Assembly (NCBI GenBank): GCA_947174885.1
Contig: CAMWKO010000020.1
Span: 1 to 46,492 of the forward strand
DNA from: an uncultured Clostridia bacterium
GTDB taxonomy: Bacteria > Bacillota > Clostridia > Lachnospirales > Lachnospiraceae
Direction: 5' to 3'
DNA: 46,492 nucleotides
The translations under genes were made by a program, and so were the position numbers. Positions 20,672-29,296 of this stretch are shown piece after piece; the first letter of the stretch is position 1; each line of letters begins with the position of its first letter. The notes under the pieces are model-generated. The model made no database searches, was not told the DNA's origin, and saw only the letters and a program-made list of their open reading frames with translations.

Positions 20672-21391
20672 TTAATTTATTTCAAGTCCATTTGCCCATG
20701 CAAGCACATCTTCGGCAGAGGCACCGGCAGAAAAGCGGTGTCCGTCGAGCCATGTGGCTGTGCTGGCGGCTGATTTCAGGGCCGAATCGCTACTACCAAA
20801 TCCGCTGCTGGCGGAAGTACAGAACGCTACAAGAGTCTTTCCGGAGAAATCGTAGCTTTCAATAAAAGTACTCATAATTCGCGGTGCTTCGCCCCACCAG
20901 ATGGGATAACCGATAAACACAACATCATACTGCTCCATATTCGAAATTCCGCCGGATATTACCGGACGCGATCCGGGATCATTCATTTCAACCGATGAGC
21001 GGCTCTTTGAATTACCATAGTCCAAATCTTCGTCTGTATAAGGCTGTTCCGGCACGATCTCGTAAAGGTCGGCTCCAAGTCCGTCCGCCAGCTTTTGCGC
21101 CACGCCCTCTGTGTTGTTTGTCGCGGAGAAGTAGGCGACAAGGATTTTACTGTCCTTTGACTCACTGCCTGGTTCGAATGCAGAATCATCATCGGACGTC
21201 TCGCTGGACTGCTTGTTTTGGCTCTCTGTTTCAGCAGGCGTCATGGAATTATCCTCCGTTTGAGAGTTATCCATGACGTTCTGCGAAGAGCCGGTATTGC
21301 TGTCATTCCCCGTCGGTTCGTTACTGCTGGTACAGGCTGCAAGTGACAATGTCATCAAGACAGCCAACAAAATCATTGCAATCTTTTTCAT
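20672..21391 (-). CDS. Exported flavodoxin-like lipoprotein
   Basis: 239 aa. The signal peptide MKKIAMILLAVLMTLSLAAC ends in the lipobox LAAC, so the mature protein is lipid-anchored outside the membrane. A Ser/Asn/Glu-rich linker (about 25-75) leads to a flavodoxin fold: phosphate-loop SATNNTEGVAQKLADG, then VVFIGYPIWWGEAPRIMSTF and TLVAFCTSASSGFGSS. It resembles the flavodoxin domain of the next gene. The ribosome site GGAGGTTTG lies inside the end of the CMD-cupin gene, with a 1-nt gap, so the two are coupled. FMN binding is likely from the loop but not shown. Confidence 0.88.
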   Translation of the reverse strand: MKKIAMILLAVLMTLSLAACTSSNEPTGNDSNTGSSQNVMDNSQTEDNSMTPAETESQNKQSSETSDDDSAFEPGSESKDSKILVAYFSATNNTEGVAQKLADGLGADLYEIVPEQPYTDEDLDYGNSKSRSSVEMNDPGSRPVISGGISNMEQYDVVFIGYPIWWGEAPRIMSTFIESYDFSGKTLVAFCTSASSGFGSSDSALKSAASTATWLDGHRFSAGASAEDVLAWANGLEIN

Positions 21392-21392
21392 T

Positions 21393-22163
21393 TTATTTCA
21401 AACCTCCATATTGTGTCTCATCAACCGGCTCCAGCCATTCGTTAGAGCCATTTTCTCCCGGAACTTCGATTGCCAGATGGGAAAACCAGCTATCCGATGC
21501 CGCACCATGCCAGTGCTTTACTCCGGTAGGAATGTTAATACAATCACCTGGCTTCATCGGGGTAGCTTCCTTGCCCCATTCCTGATACCAACCACGTCCG
21601 GCAACGCAGACGAGAATCTGTCCGCCACCCTGATCAGCATGGTGAATATGCCAGTTGTTACGGCAACCCGGCTCAAAGGTCACGTTGAAGATACCAACTT
21701 GAGAGGTAGAAACAGGAGCGAGATAGCTCTGACCGCTGAAATATTGCGCGAATCCGTCGTTGGGTGCACCTATGGGAAACACCATCTCGGCGGCGTGAGC
21801 AACCTTATCGTCTTGTGTGGGCACAGTCTCCGTCCACACTTCCTTTGCCATATTGAACACAGCCCAGCCCTTCGGCCATCCTGCATAAAACGCTACATGG
21901 GTAATGACGGCGGCGATTTCCTTTTTCGTCACACCCGCTTTCTTGGCATTTTCCAGATGATATTTCAGCGACGAGTCCGTCACACCGGACGACATTAGCG
22001 CCACCACTGTGATGATACAGCGCGTCTTGTGGTCAATGTCAGGATTGTTCCAATTTTCTCCGAACAGCACATCGTCATTGTAATGCGCAAAGTCAGGTGC
22101 AAACTCTCCTAGTGAGTTTCTTCCTGCGGTTTGTACTATTTTTTCAGCCATATTCTTTTCCAT
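21393..22163 (-). CDS. Carboxymuconolactone decarboxylase-like / cupin fusion protein
   Basis: 256 aa. The N-terminal half (about 1-115) is a CMD/AhpD-like helical domain (DIDHKTRCIITVVALMSSG, AAVITHVAFYAGWPKGW) without the CxxC pair of AhpD peroxidase-reducing proteins. The C-terminal half is a cupin with metal-ligand pattern NWHIHHADQGGGQ and PTGVKHWHGA. Such fusions occur in Clostridia beside aldo/keto reductases and flavodoxins; substrate unknown. Start may be ATG 22163 or ATG 22151; the second has AAAGGATGG at a better distance. It begins 3 nt after the stop of the broken nitroreductase. Confidence 0.88.
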   Translation of the reverse strand: MEKNMAEKIVQTAGRNSLGEFAPDFAHYNDDVLFGENWNNPDIDHKTRCIITVVALMSSGVTDSSLKYHLENAKKAGVTKKEIAAVITHVAFYAGWPKGWAVFNMAKEVWTETVPTQDDKVAHAAEMVFPIGAPNDGFAQYFSGQSYLAPVSTSQVGIFNVTFEPGCRNNWHIHHADQGGGQILVCVAGRGWYQEWGKEATPMKPGDCINIPTGVKHWHGAASDSWFSHLAIEVPGENGSNEWLEPVDETQYGGLK

Positions 22164-22166
22164 CCT

Positions 22167-22644
22167 TTACTTGATATAGTTTGTTGTAATCATTTCGTGT
22201 GATAGGGATCGCTCTTTCAATTCTTCAGCCGGATAGCCTACCGCAAGAGCGATCAAGGGTTCAAATCCTTCGGGGATTTCCAAAAGCTCCGTATGATTAA
22301 GTTCCGTTATCATACGCATGGTTTCCAAATCGCCACATATATACACTGCCCAAACCCATATTGGTTGCTGTCAGGTGCATCTCATTCACTACGGAAGCAA
22401 CATTTGCCCACTCAATACCCGGTTGAAGCTCCTGCTTTCGGTGTGAAACAAAGATGACCATTGGAGAATCGTAAAGTATCTCCTGATTCTGGACAACCGT
22501 AAGGTGGATATCCTTGTAGAGTTTGCTCCCAACAGGGACCCGGTTTGCCACATCCAAAAGTGCCTGCAAGTGGTCATCGGATATCTGTTTGGGCAAGTAC
22601 TTTTGGGTAGACTGCCTTAACTGCAATACTTTTTCAAATTCCAT
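22167..22644 (-). pseudogene. Nitroreductase family protein, frameshifted
   Basis: The first 105 or so residues (MEFEKVLQLRQSTQKYLPKQ through NMGLGSVYM) are a normal nitroreductase start with the FMN-site RQST. The frame then runs into TAA near 22297. Another frame continues without gap as GDLETMRMITELNHTELLEI to PLIALAVGYPAEELKERS and ends at 22167. The break is in a short TA repeat (GTATATATGTGG); loss of one TA, or gain of one base, explains it. Ribosome site AAAGGAGCG is intact. It lies 15 nt after the aldo/keto reductase and 3 nt before the CMD gene. Confidence 0.85.
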
Positions 22645-22659
22645 ACCAATTCGCTCCTT

Positions 22660-23670
22660 TTATACCACATTTCCGGCTCTTTGCTTGCCATTCTGGGCCA
22701 TGACACCCGCAAGGGCGTGGGGGATATAGAGTTCTTCCAGATAGGCAATCTCATCTTCTGACAGCTTCAGATCCACAGCTTTGACTGCGCCGTCAATATG
22801 AGAAAATTTGGTTGCACCAACCACAGGAGAAGTGACCTTTGTTAAGAGCCACGCCAGAGAGATCTCCGTCATGGAAACGCTGCGCTTTTCCGCAAGCTCT
22901 TCCACGCGGCGAATGATCTTTACGTCCGCCTCTGCAGTGGTGTCATATTTGAACCGTGCGTAGGAATCCTGCTCAAACCGCTTCGATGTTTCGCCCGGAT
23001 GTCGGGAGAGTCTGCCGCTTGCCAATGCACTGTACGGCGTCATAGCGATCCCCTCCGAAGTGCAGAACGGAGCCATCTCGCGTTCTTCCTCGCGGGCGAT
23101 CAGATTATAATGCCCCTGAATGGAGATAAACTCGGTCAGTCCATTGGCGCGGGCATAGTAGTTGGCTTTCGCAAGCTGCCACGCAAAACAATTAGAAATG
23201 CCGATATACCGCACCTTGCCGGATTTCACGGCGTTGTGCAACCCTTCCATGATCTCTTCCATCGGAGTATGATAGTCCCACATGTGATAAATATAGAGGT
23301 CTACATAGTCGAGACCGAGATTTTGAAGGCTCTGGTTCAGATAATTCTCAATGTGCTGTTGCCCGGTAACACCGCCGTCGATCTCGTCCTGTGTCCGGGG
23401 CGTAAACTTAGTTGCAATCACATAATCGTCCCGCTTGGCAAAATCCCGCAGCGCCTTGCCAACAAACTGTTCACTGGTACCGTTCTGATAGACAATGGCG
23501 GTATCGTAGAAATTGATTCCCATGTCTAAGCCATGCCGGATAATATCCCGTGTTTCTATCTCGCCAATCGTCCAGCTATGCTGGCCGGTGGCAGCGTTTC
23601 CAAAGCCCATACAGCCCATACAGATACGAGAAACTTTCAAATCCGATTTTCCTAAATTCGTGTATTTCAT
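22660..23670 (-). CDS. Aldo/keto reductase
   Basis: This is a 336-aa NAD(P)H-dependent oxidoreductase with a TIM barrel. Catalytic residues are visible: Asp and Tyr in NFYDTAIVYQNG (about 54-65), Lys in YVIATKFTPR, His in DLYIYHMWDYHTP, and the cofactor-site VTSPVVGATKFSHIDGAVKA near the C-terminus. Substrate unknown; related enzymes reduce aldehydes and ketones. The ribosome site GGAGGTTTGAACG is strong. It follows tetR by 16 nt. Confidence 0.95.
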   Translation of the reverse strand: MKYTNLGKSDLKVSRICMGCMGFGNAATGQHSWTIGEIETRDIIRHGLDMGINFYDTAIVYQNGTSEQFVGKALRDFAKRDDYVIATKFTPRTQDEIDGGVTGQQHIENYLNQSLQNLGLDYVDLYIYHMWDYHTPMEEIMEGLHNAVKSGKVRYIGISNCFAWQLAKANYYARANGLTEFISIQGHYNLIAREEEREMAPFCTSEGIAMTPYSALASGRLSRHPGETSKRFEQDSYARFKYDTTAEADVKIIRRVEELAEKRSVSMTEISLAWLLTKVTSPVVGATKFSHIDGAVKAVDLKLSEDEIAYLEELYIPHALAGVMAQNGKQRAGNVV

Positions 23671-23686
23671 CGTTCAAACCTCCATA

Positions 23687-24310
23687 TCAATTTTTTAATA
23701 AGCACTTCACACAGTTATAAGTGATCTCGTAAATCGTCATAAATACATAATTCACACCTGCTTCCTCCATAGCTGTCCGCTGTTTTTCATTGACAACGGT
23801 ATAGGGATAGATCCCAAACATGAATGGGAAAAAGGTGTATAGAAAATTCTGCTTATTTGCAACCGACATATCCGGAAAATACTGCTCCAAACAGCGCAAA
23901 ACCGTATGCAGGGATTCTCCATAGGCCACCTTGAATTCAGTCAGGCGCTCGGGGCGGCAGCTGCTCTCCATGTCGTAATGATTCATGGACATGATCTTCA
24001 AAAGCTGTCCGCGCTTCTCCAAAGACCGTGCCAGCTTGTCGGCAAATTCGTCTTTCGTGAGCGTGGTATTTTCTTTCATGATCTGACTCAGCTCAGCAAT
24101 CCACAGCTCATATTCTCGCTGCAAAAGTGCCAAAAAAATTTCTTCTTTCGTCTGAAAGTAGTTATAGATTGCAGTGCGGGTAAAGCTGGTGGCGTTGCCA
24201 ATCTCCTTAATAGTAATGTCTTTGAAACTCATCGTTTTATAGAGTTCTTCACAAGCGTTTATAATTTCTTCTTTCCGGGCGTTTGTAAGCTCCGGTGATC
24301 CTTTTGGCAT
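23687..24310 (-). CDS. TetR family transcriptional regulator
   Basis: 207 aa. The N-terminal helix-turn-helix reads FKDITIKEIGNATSFTRTAIYNYFQTKEEI in parts (about 29-58); the remainder is a helical ligand-binding domain. It is the second gene of the operon, 45 nt after the flavin reductase. The operon promoter carries two perfect 13-bp palindromes that are obvious candidates for its operators, so it probably represses its own operon until a small electrophile or quinone-like inducer binds; the inducer is inferred only from the redox neighbours. Confidence 0.93.
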   Translation of the reverse strand: MPKGSPELTNARKEEIINACEELYKTMSFKDITIKEIGNATSFTRTAIYNYFQTKEEIFLALLQREYELWIAELSQIMKENTTLTKDEFADKLARSLEKRGQLLKIMSMNHYDMESSCRPERLTEFKVAYGESLHTVLRCLEQYFPDMSVANKQNFLYTFFPFMFGIYPYTVVNEKQRTAMEEAGVNYVFMTIYEITYNCVKCLLKN

Positions 24311-24355
24311 TTTGTTTCCTCCTTACCTCTCTGTTTTCACTTGCTTCCTTTTGCT

Positions 24356-24910
24356 TTATAGCGTTTCTGAAGATTTCAGGGAGAGACATTTGCCGATCAC
24401 ATCTCCGGTTTTCAAATACTCATAGGTTGGAAACTCAAACAATACCGGTTTCAGGGAACGGTAGTCGATCTTTCCTTCTTCGTTCAGGCAGCTTTCCTCC
24501 ACATAGGTGTTGTCAATGGTGCAGATGAAACTCTCGAAATTCGGAGTGTTATATACATCCACAACGCTGCATTCCATGGTAAGCGGGGCCTTATGAATGA
24601 TAGGGGCGCCACCTGCACCAAGCTCATAATCAAACAGCACCGATTTGTCTACCTTTGCTCCGCTGACAGATCCAGCGTAATCCGCTTGAGGTAAAATTTC
24701 CTCTCCTACAATGTTAATAGATAGCTTTTGTTTATCTTTAATTATGCCATTGATAAAATGAGGCGCGGCAAGACTGACAAGCATTCTATCATGCCCAATA
24801 ATCCCTACATGGGCCACCAATGTCCAAGTGGGCTTTTCACCATTCATCGCACCGATGACCGTAACGGGTGTAGGGTATAATGCTAACTGTGAGCCAATGT
24901 TCTTCTTCAT
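24356..24910 (-). CDS. Flavin reductase family protein (FMN-binding split barrel)
   Basis: 184 aa. The sequence LALYPTPVTVIGAMNGEKP and VSLAAPHFINGIIKDKQKLS match the FMN-binding split-barrel flavin reductase family, which uses or reduces FMN with NAD(P)H. The ATG at 24910 has AAGGAGGACTCCAA before it; an upstream in-frame ATG at 24949 lies inside an operator palindrome and is rejected. First gene of the operon, directly behind the TetR-type promoter. Confidence 0.9.
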   Translation of the reverse strand: MKKNIGSQLALYPTPVTVIGAMNGEKPTWTLVAHVGIIGHDRMLVSLAAPHFINGIIKDKQKLSINIVGEEILPQADYAGSVSGAKVDKSVLFDYELGAGGAPIIHKAPLTMECSVVDVYNTPNFESFICTIDNTYVEESCLNEEGKIDYRSLKPVLFEFPTYEYLKTGDVIGKCLSLKSSETL

Positions 24911-24935
24911 TTGGAGTCCTCCTTGTAATCTATTC

Positions 24936-24985
24936 TGACACTGTGTCATTATTTATATTATACTTGCGTTCTGACACAGTGTCAA
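24936..24985 (-). promoter_or_regulatory. Island promoter with two palindromic operators
   Basis: On the minus strand: -35 TTGACA (24980-24985), 17-nt spacer, -10 TATAAT (24957-24962), both consensus. Palindrome TGACACAGTGTCA at 24972-24984 covers the -35; a second, differing only in the central base (24936-24948), starts at about +1. Centres are 36 nt apart. The nearby TetR gene is the likely binder. Confidence 0.85.
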
Positions 24986-25088
24986 TATATATTTGTATTT
25001 TTTTGGACTCAAGGCAATATTTCACATACTGTTCACAAATTTCAAAATTAGGCAGACTGATTGCACCCCCATAATGGATATGTAGGTG
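24986..25088. other. Gene-free junction between operon promoter and IS200 remnant
   Basis: About 100 AT-rich bases upstream of the island promoter with no open frame or repeat I can support. The full gene-free stretch 24950-25358 holds the promoter, this junction, the IS200 remnant and the valS terminator. Confidence 0.5.
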
Positions 25089-25255
25089 CAATTCCACTTC
25101 GTATGTGATAAACTATTAACATCCATTTTTGATACCTCCTTTGTTTAGTACGGTTGGCGAACCTATACTAATTATAACATTGGAGGTTTTTTACTGTAAG
25201 CTAAAGCATCTGTGGACACACCTGCATAGCAGGTGGTTTATTTGTATGAGATACA
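25089..25255 (-). mobile_element. IS200 left-end remnant (right copy of the direct repeat)
   Basis: Same 167 bp as 17984-18150. It retains the tnpA ribosome site and codons 1-13 (MDVNSLSHTKWNC), then breaks off into unrelated sequence. Its left-end hairpin CACCTGC-ATA-GCAGGTG is perfect, unlike the other copy. It abuts the valS terminator. Confidence 0.9.
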
Positions 25256-25257
25256 AT

Positions 25258-25297
25258 AAAAACAGAGCATATAGATTCGTTTTCTATATGCTCTGTT
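25258..25297 (-). terminator. Terminator of valS
   Basis: Stem CAGAGCATATAGA / TCTATATGCTCTG with a short loop, followed on the minus strand by TTTTTATTG. The IS200 remnant starts at this T-tract. Confidence 0.85.
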
Positions 25298-25358
25298 GTC
25301 TTCCCGGTCAAATACCCTGCAGCAAGCTACACATCATCAGGCTTGCATCACAGCAGAC

Positions 25359-28001
25359 CTACTTATTCTTAAGCTGCTCAAGTCTTTCAGTAACCTGCTT
25401 CATCATCTGTTCATACTTAGCCTGCTTTTCCTTTTCTTCATTAAGCTTAGACTCCGGTGCTTTATTTACAAAGTTCGGATTTGAAAGCATTCCGTTTACT
25501 CTTGCAAGCTCCTTAGTCAGCTTTTCCTGCTCCTTAGTCAGTCTTTCGATTTCCTTTTCAATATCTACCAGTTCGTCAAACGGAATATATATGGCAGCAT
25601 TTGGAATCATAGTGGAAACAGCATCCTCGTCTATACCTGTCTTATCAGCCTGTACAACCACATCACTTGCATAAGAAAGTGTAGCAAAGAATACTTTACC
25701 CTCTTCAAAAATATTTCTAATCTTTTCATCTTCCGAAACTACATATACCTTTGCCTTTTTGCTTGGTGCAACATTCATGGAAGCTCTTAAATTTCTTATA
25801 TTTCTGACTGCCTCCTTTATAGTTTCAACGCTTTCCTCCTCAGACTTAAATGCCATGTCTTCACTATATTCAGGCCATGCGGAAATCATAATTGATTCTT
25901 CTTCCTCTTCAAGGCTTAAGAATATTTCTTCAGTTACAAACGGCATATACGGATGAAGAAGCTTTAATGAAGTGACAAGTACCCTGTTAAGTGTATATAA
26001 AGCAGCTGCCTTTGTATTATCCTCGTCATTGTATAAACGCGGCTTAACCATTTCAATATACCAGTCGCAGAATTCTTCCCAGATAAAGCTGTAAATCTTA
26101 TCTGCCGCAATACCAAGCTCATACTTTTCCAGGTTTTCGGTAACATCCTTTACAAGGTCATTACACTTGCTTAATATCCATTTATCCGCATTTGTAAGTT
26201 TATCCGCTTCAACCTTTTCGATTTTGCCCTCCGGCATATTCATCATAATAAATCTTGAGGCATTCCATACCTTATTGGCAAAATTTCTGCTGGCTTCAAC
26301 TCTTTCCCAATAAAAACGCATATCATTACCCGGTGCGTTACCTGTAATAAGTGTAAATCTAAGAGCATCTGCACCATATTTGTCAATAACCTCAAGCGGG
26401 TCAATTCCGTTTCCAAGGGATTTACTCATCTTTCTTCCAAGAGAATCCCTTACAAGTCCATGTATAAGTACTGTATTAAACGGTACTTCCCCTGCGTGTT
26501 CAATACCGCTAAACATCATTCTGATTACCCAGAAGAAAATAATATCATATCCTGTTACAAGAGTTGTGGTTGGATAGAAATAATCCATTTCCTCTGTCTT
26601 ATCCGGCCAGCCGAGTGTTGAGAACGGCCATAATGCTGAAGAAAACCAGGTATCAAGTGTATCCGGATCCTGACGCATCTTCTTACCACATTTTGGACAT
26701 ACTGCCTCATTGTCTTTTGTAACCACCATTTCTTCACAATCATCACAGTAGAAAGCAGGAATCTGATGTCCCCACCATAACTGTCTTGAAATACACCAGT
26801 CACGAATACTCTCTAACCAATGGAAATATGTTTTATCAAAATGCTCCGGAACAAATTTTGTCTTTCCTGTCTTTACTGCCTCAATAGCAGGTGCTGCAAG
26901 AGGTTTCATTTTCACAAACCACTGCTTTGAAACTCTAGGCTCTACAGTTGTACCACATCTGTAGCAGGTACCAACGTTATGACTGTAATCTTCAATCTTT
27001 ACTAATGCACCCTCTGCCTCCAGATCCTTAACTATGGCAACCCTTGCTTCGTATCTGTCCATTCCCGCATACTTTTCATAATCCTCCACAATCCTTGCAT
27101 CCTCTGTCATTACATTAATAACAGGAAGGTTATGGCGAAGACCTACCTCAAAGTCATTAGGGTCATGAGCCGGTGTAATCTTAACTACACCCGTACCAAA
27201 ATCCATCTCTACATAATCATCTGCAACGATTGGGATTTCTCTATGAACAATCGGAAGAATAACTGTCTTGCCAACCATATCCCTGTATCTGTCATCCTTT
27301 GGATTTACGGCTACGGCAGTATCACCAAGTAAGGTTTCAGGTCTTGTAGTTGCAAGATTAATATATCCACTGCCATCGCTGAGCTTATATCTTAAATGCC
27401 AGAAATGACCTGCCTGCTCCTCAAATTCAACCTCAGCATCTGAAATGGATGTAAGACACTTTGGACACCAGTTAATAATTCTCTCTCCTCTGTAGATAAG
27501 GTTCTTGTTGTAAAGATTTACAAAAACCTCCTTTACAGCCTTATTACAGCCCTCGTCCATAGTAAATCTCTCTCTGTCCCAATCACAGGAAGAACCTATC
27601 TTCTTTAACTGACTGACAATTCTTCCGCCATACTGCTTTTTCCATTCCCAAGCTCTTTCAAGAAATTTCTCCCTGCCTATTTCTTCCTTTGTAATGCCTT
27701 CATTACGCATAGCTTCTACAATCTTAGCTTCTGTAGCTATAGAAGCGTGATCTGTTCCGGGAAGCCAAAGAGCCTCAAAACCCTGCATTCTTTTAAATCT
27801 TGTAAGAATATCCTGCAATGTATTATCCAGTGCATGTCCCATATGAAGCTGACCTGTAATATTTGGCGGTGGCATAACAATAGTAAATGGTTTTTTATCT
27901 CTGTTTACTTCTGCATGAAAATACTTTTTGTCCTGCCACACCTTGTATAACTTATCCTCAATTTCAGCCGGATTGTAGTTTTTTTCTAATTCTTTTCTCA
28001 T
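25359..28001 (-). CDS. valS: Valyl-tRNA synthetase
   Basis: It charges tRNA-Val with valine. The 880-aa length is normal. The HIGH motif is in PPPNITGQLHMGHALD (about 47-62) and KMSKS in GRKMSKSLGNGIDPLE. The editing domain (TTRPETLLGDTAVAVNP), a zinc-ribbon-like pair (CDDCEEM, CPKCGKK) and the C-terminal tRNA-binding coiled coil (about 815-880) are all present. Start 28001 follows AAAGGAAATTGTAACC; an upstream ATG at 28064 is less likely. Expression is controlled by the T-box leader directly upstream. Confidence 0.97.
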   Translation of the reverse strand: MRKELEKNYNPAEIEDKLYKVWQDKKYFHAEVNRDKKPFTIVMPPPNITGQLHMGHALDNTLQDILTRFKRMQGFEALWLPGTDHASIATEAKIVEAMRNEGITKEEIGREKFLERAWEWKKQYGGRIVSQLKKIGSSCDWDRERFTMDEGCNKAVKEVFVNLYNKNLIYRGERIINWCPKCLTSISDAEVEFEEQAGHFWHLRYKLSDGSGYINLATTRPETLLGDTAVAVNPKDDRYRDMVGKTVILPIVHREIPIVADDYVEMDFGTGVVKITPAHDPNDFEVGLRHNLPVINVMTEDARIVEDYEKYAGMDRYEARVAIVKDLEAEGALVKIEDYSHNVGTCYRCGTTVEPRVSKQWFVKMKPLAAPAIEAVKTGKTKFVPEHFDKTYFHWLESIRDWCISRQLWWGHQIPAFYCDDCEEMVVTKDNEAVCPKCGKKMRQDPDTLDTWFSSALWPFSTLGWPDKTEEMDYFYPTTTLVTGYDIIFFWVIRMMFSGIEHAGEVPFNTVLIHGLVRDSLGRKMSKSLGNGIDPLEVIDKYGADALRFTLITGNAPGNDMRFYWERVEASRNFANKVWNASRFIMMNMPEGKIEKVEADKLTNADKWILSKCNDLVKDVTENLEKYELGIAADKIYSFIWEEFCDWYIEMVKPRLYNDEDNTKAAALYTLNRVLVTSLKLLHPYMPFVTEEIFLSLEEEEESIMISAWPEYSEDMAFKSEEESVETIKEAVRNIRNLRASMNVAPSKKAKVYVVSEDEKIRNIFEEGKVFFATLSYASDVVVQADKTGIDEDAVSTMIPNAAIYIPFDELVDIEKEIERLTKEQEKLTKELARVNGMLSNPNFVNKAPESKLNEEKEKQAKYEQMMKQVTERLEQLKNK

Positions 28002-28090
28002 GGTTACAATTTCCTTTCTCTCCAAATAGTCTAAAATCACATATTTCTTATGCAGCTTTGGCATCTACAGTGTAGGTATTTCCATTATAT

Positions 28091-28318
28091 AAAAAAGCCC
28101 TCCACGCAACATATGCGTGAAGGGCGAAAATACGCGGTACCACCTTCATTTGAAAGCTGTCTCATCTTATCCTGTAACGTGGACGACTCCGTCATTTCCT
28201 ACTATAAATACTTTCAGAAATGCTGCTCTTAGGCTACCTTCAATACCTCATACAATAAGCGACCTTTCAGCTGCGAATCACTCTCTCTGTAAAGACTCGG
28301 TATCTACTCCTCCTAGTC
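28091..28318 (-). promoter_or_regulatory. T-box riboswitch leader of valS
   Basis: The minus strand carries the T-box core AAGGTGGTACCGCG (28133-28146) followed by terminator stem GCCCTTCACGC / GCGTGGAGGGC and T6 (28091-28125). Upstream is a long stem I (AGTAGATACC ... GGTATTGAAGGTAGCC). The expected Val specifier is GUA in GAAGGUAGCC; the choice rests partly on the gene served. Uncharged tRNA-Val should stabilise the antiterminator. Confidence 0.93.
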
Positions 28319-28343
28319 ATAGCATTATTTATATACAAATCAT

Positions 28344-28372
28344 AGTTTATGATTTACAAAGGTTTTTGTCAA
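28344..28372 (-). promoter_or_regulatory. Promoter of valS
   Basis: Minus strand: -35 TTGACA (28367-28372), 17-nt spacer, -10 TAAACT (28344-28349). Transcription would start about 10-20 nt before stem I of the T-box. Confidence 0.75.
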
Positions 28373-28382
28373 TGTATTTTTC

Positions 28383-28409
28383 ACATTTATTTCTGATTTT
28401 CATATATTA
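28383..28409 (+). promoter_or_regulatory. Candidate SigK promoter of dpaA-dpaB
   Basis: AC (28383-28384), 16 nt, then CATATATTA (28401-28409) fits the SigK pattern AC-N16-CATANNNTA. It lies about 38 nt before the dpaA ATG. SigK control of dipicolinate synthase in the mother cell is known in Bacillus, which supports the reading. Confidence 0.55.
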
Positions 28410-28446
28410 TGGTATAACCAAAGGTTATATGTATAAAGGAGTTTTT

Positions 28447-29292
28447 ATGAAGGATTATTCTTTTTTAGTTTTAAGCGGTGACGACAGACAATTGGCATTA
28501 TATGATTATCTGAATGCTAACGACTGTGATTGTGTATACTATGATGCTTCAGAATTCAGTTTAAAAACTTTAGTTAAAACTTGCAAGGTTATTCTTTGTC
28601 CAACTCCTTTTACAAAGAATAATGAAACTATACACCAAACCTCCTCTATTAAAAGAGAAGCTGTTTCAATAGAAGATTTTTTAAAGGTTCTTAGCAGCGA
28701 CAATATTGTAATTGGATATGGTTTTAATGAAAACCTTAAAAATAATTTTAATTTAAAAAATATCAGATATATAGATATGTCAGACAATTCCTTCTTTTTG
28801 CGGAATAACGGCATACTTACAGCAGAAGGAGTGTTGGGCAGTATTATTACTTCTACTCCTTTTTCATTAAATAAAGCTGCCTGTCTGATTACAGGCTTTG
28901 GAAATTGCGGATTACACATCAGTGATATGCTTTTTAGACTGGGTGCCGATATTACAGTTTTCGATATAGATGATGCATTAATATCAAAGGCACTATCCTT
29001 TGGTTTTTCTACACTAGATACCTTGGAAAGCGTACGTCTTTCCAGCTTTGATATTATTATAAATACCGTACCGGAAAATATTTTTACAAAAAACCTTAAT
29101 AAATATATGAATAAATCCTGCTATATTTATGACATTGCCTCTGCACCGTTTGGTTTTGAGGATGAACTTATTAAAGACTATAAACACTATACCCGTCTTC
29201 CCGGTATTCCCGGAAAGCTGATGTCAAAATCGGCAGGAGAATTAATTGGCAAAACAGTTCTGATGATTTTAAAAGATTTTGAAAGGAAGTAA
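28447..29292 (+). CDS. dpaA: Dipicolinate synthase subunit A
   Basis: With DpaB it makes dipicolinic acid, the spore-core calcium chelator, from the lysine precursor pathway in the mother cell. The 281-aa protein has an N-terminal domain (about 1-135, with ILTAEGVLGSII) and a Rossmann NAD(P) domain with CLITGFGNCGLHISDMLFRL (about 145-164). The open frame extends upstream to 28117 but overlaps the T-box; the ATG at 28447 with AAAGGAG is the real start. dpaB starts 4 nt after its stop. Confidence 0.92.
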   Translation: MKDYSFLVLSGDDRQLALYDYLNANDCDCVYYDASEFSLKTLVKTCKVILCPTPFTKNNETIHQTSSIKREAVSIEDFLKVLSSDNIVIGYGFNENLKNNFNLKNIRYIDMSDNSFFLRNNGILTAEGVLGSIITSTPFSLNKAACLITGFGNCGLHISDMLFRLGADITVFDIDDALISKALSFGFSTLDTLESVRLSSFDIIINTVPENIFTKNLNKYMNKSCYIYDIASAPFGFEDELIKDYKHYTRLPGIPGKLMSKSAGELIGKTVLMILKDFERK

Positions 29293-29296
29293 TCAT

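Noticed and set aside
21273-21998. Long plus-strand open frames across the island, up to about 240 codons
   Set aside because: They lie opposite well-recognised minus-strand genes, lack ribosome sites, and arise because the GC-richer composition has few stops.
28117-28446. Upstream extension of the dpaA frame
   Set aside because: It overlaps the valS T-box and promoter, and a good ribosome site marks ATG 28447.
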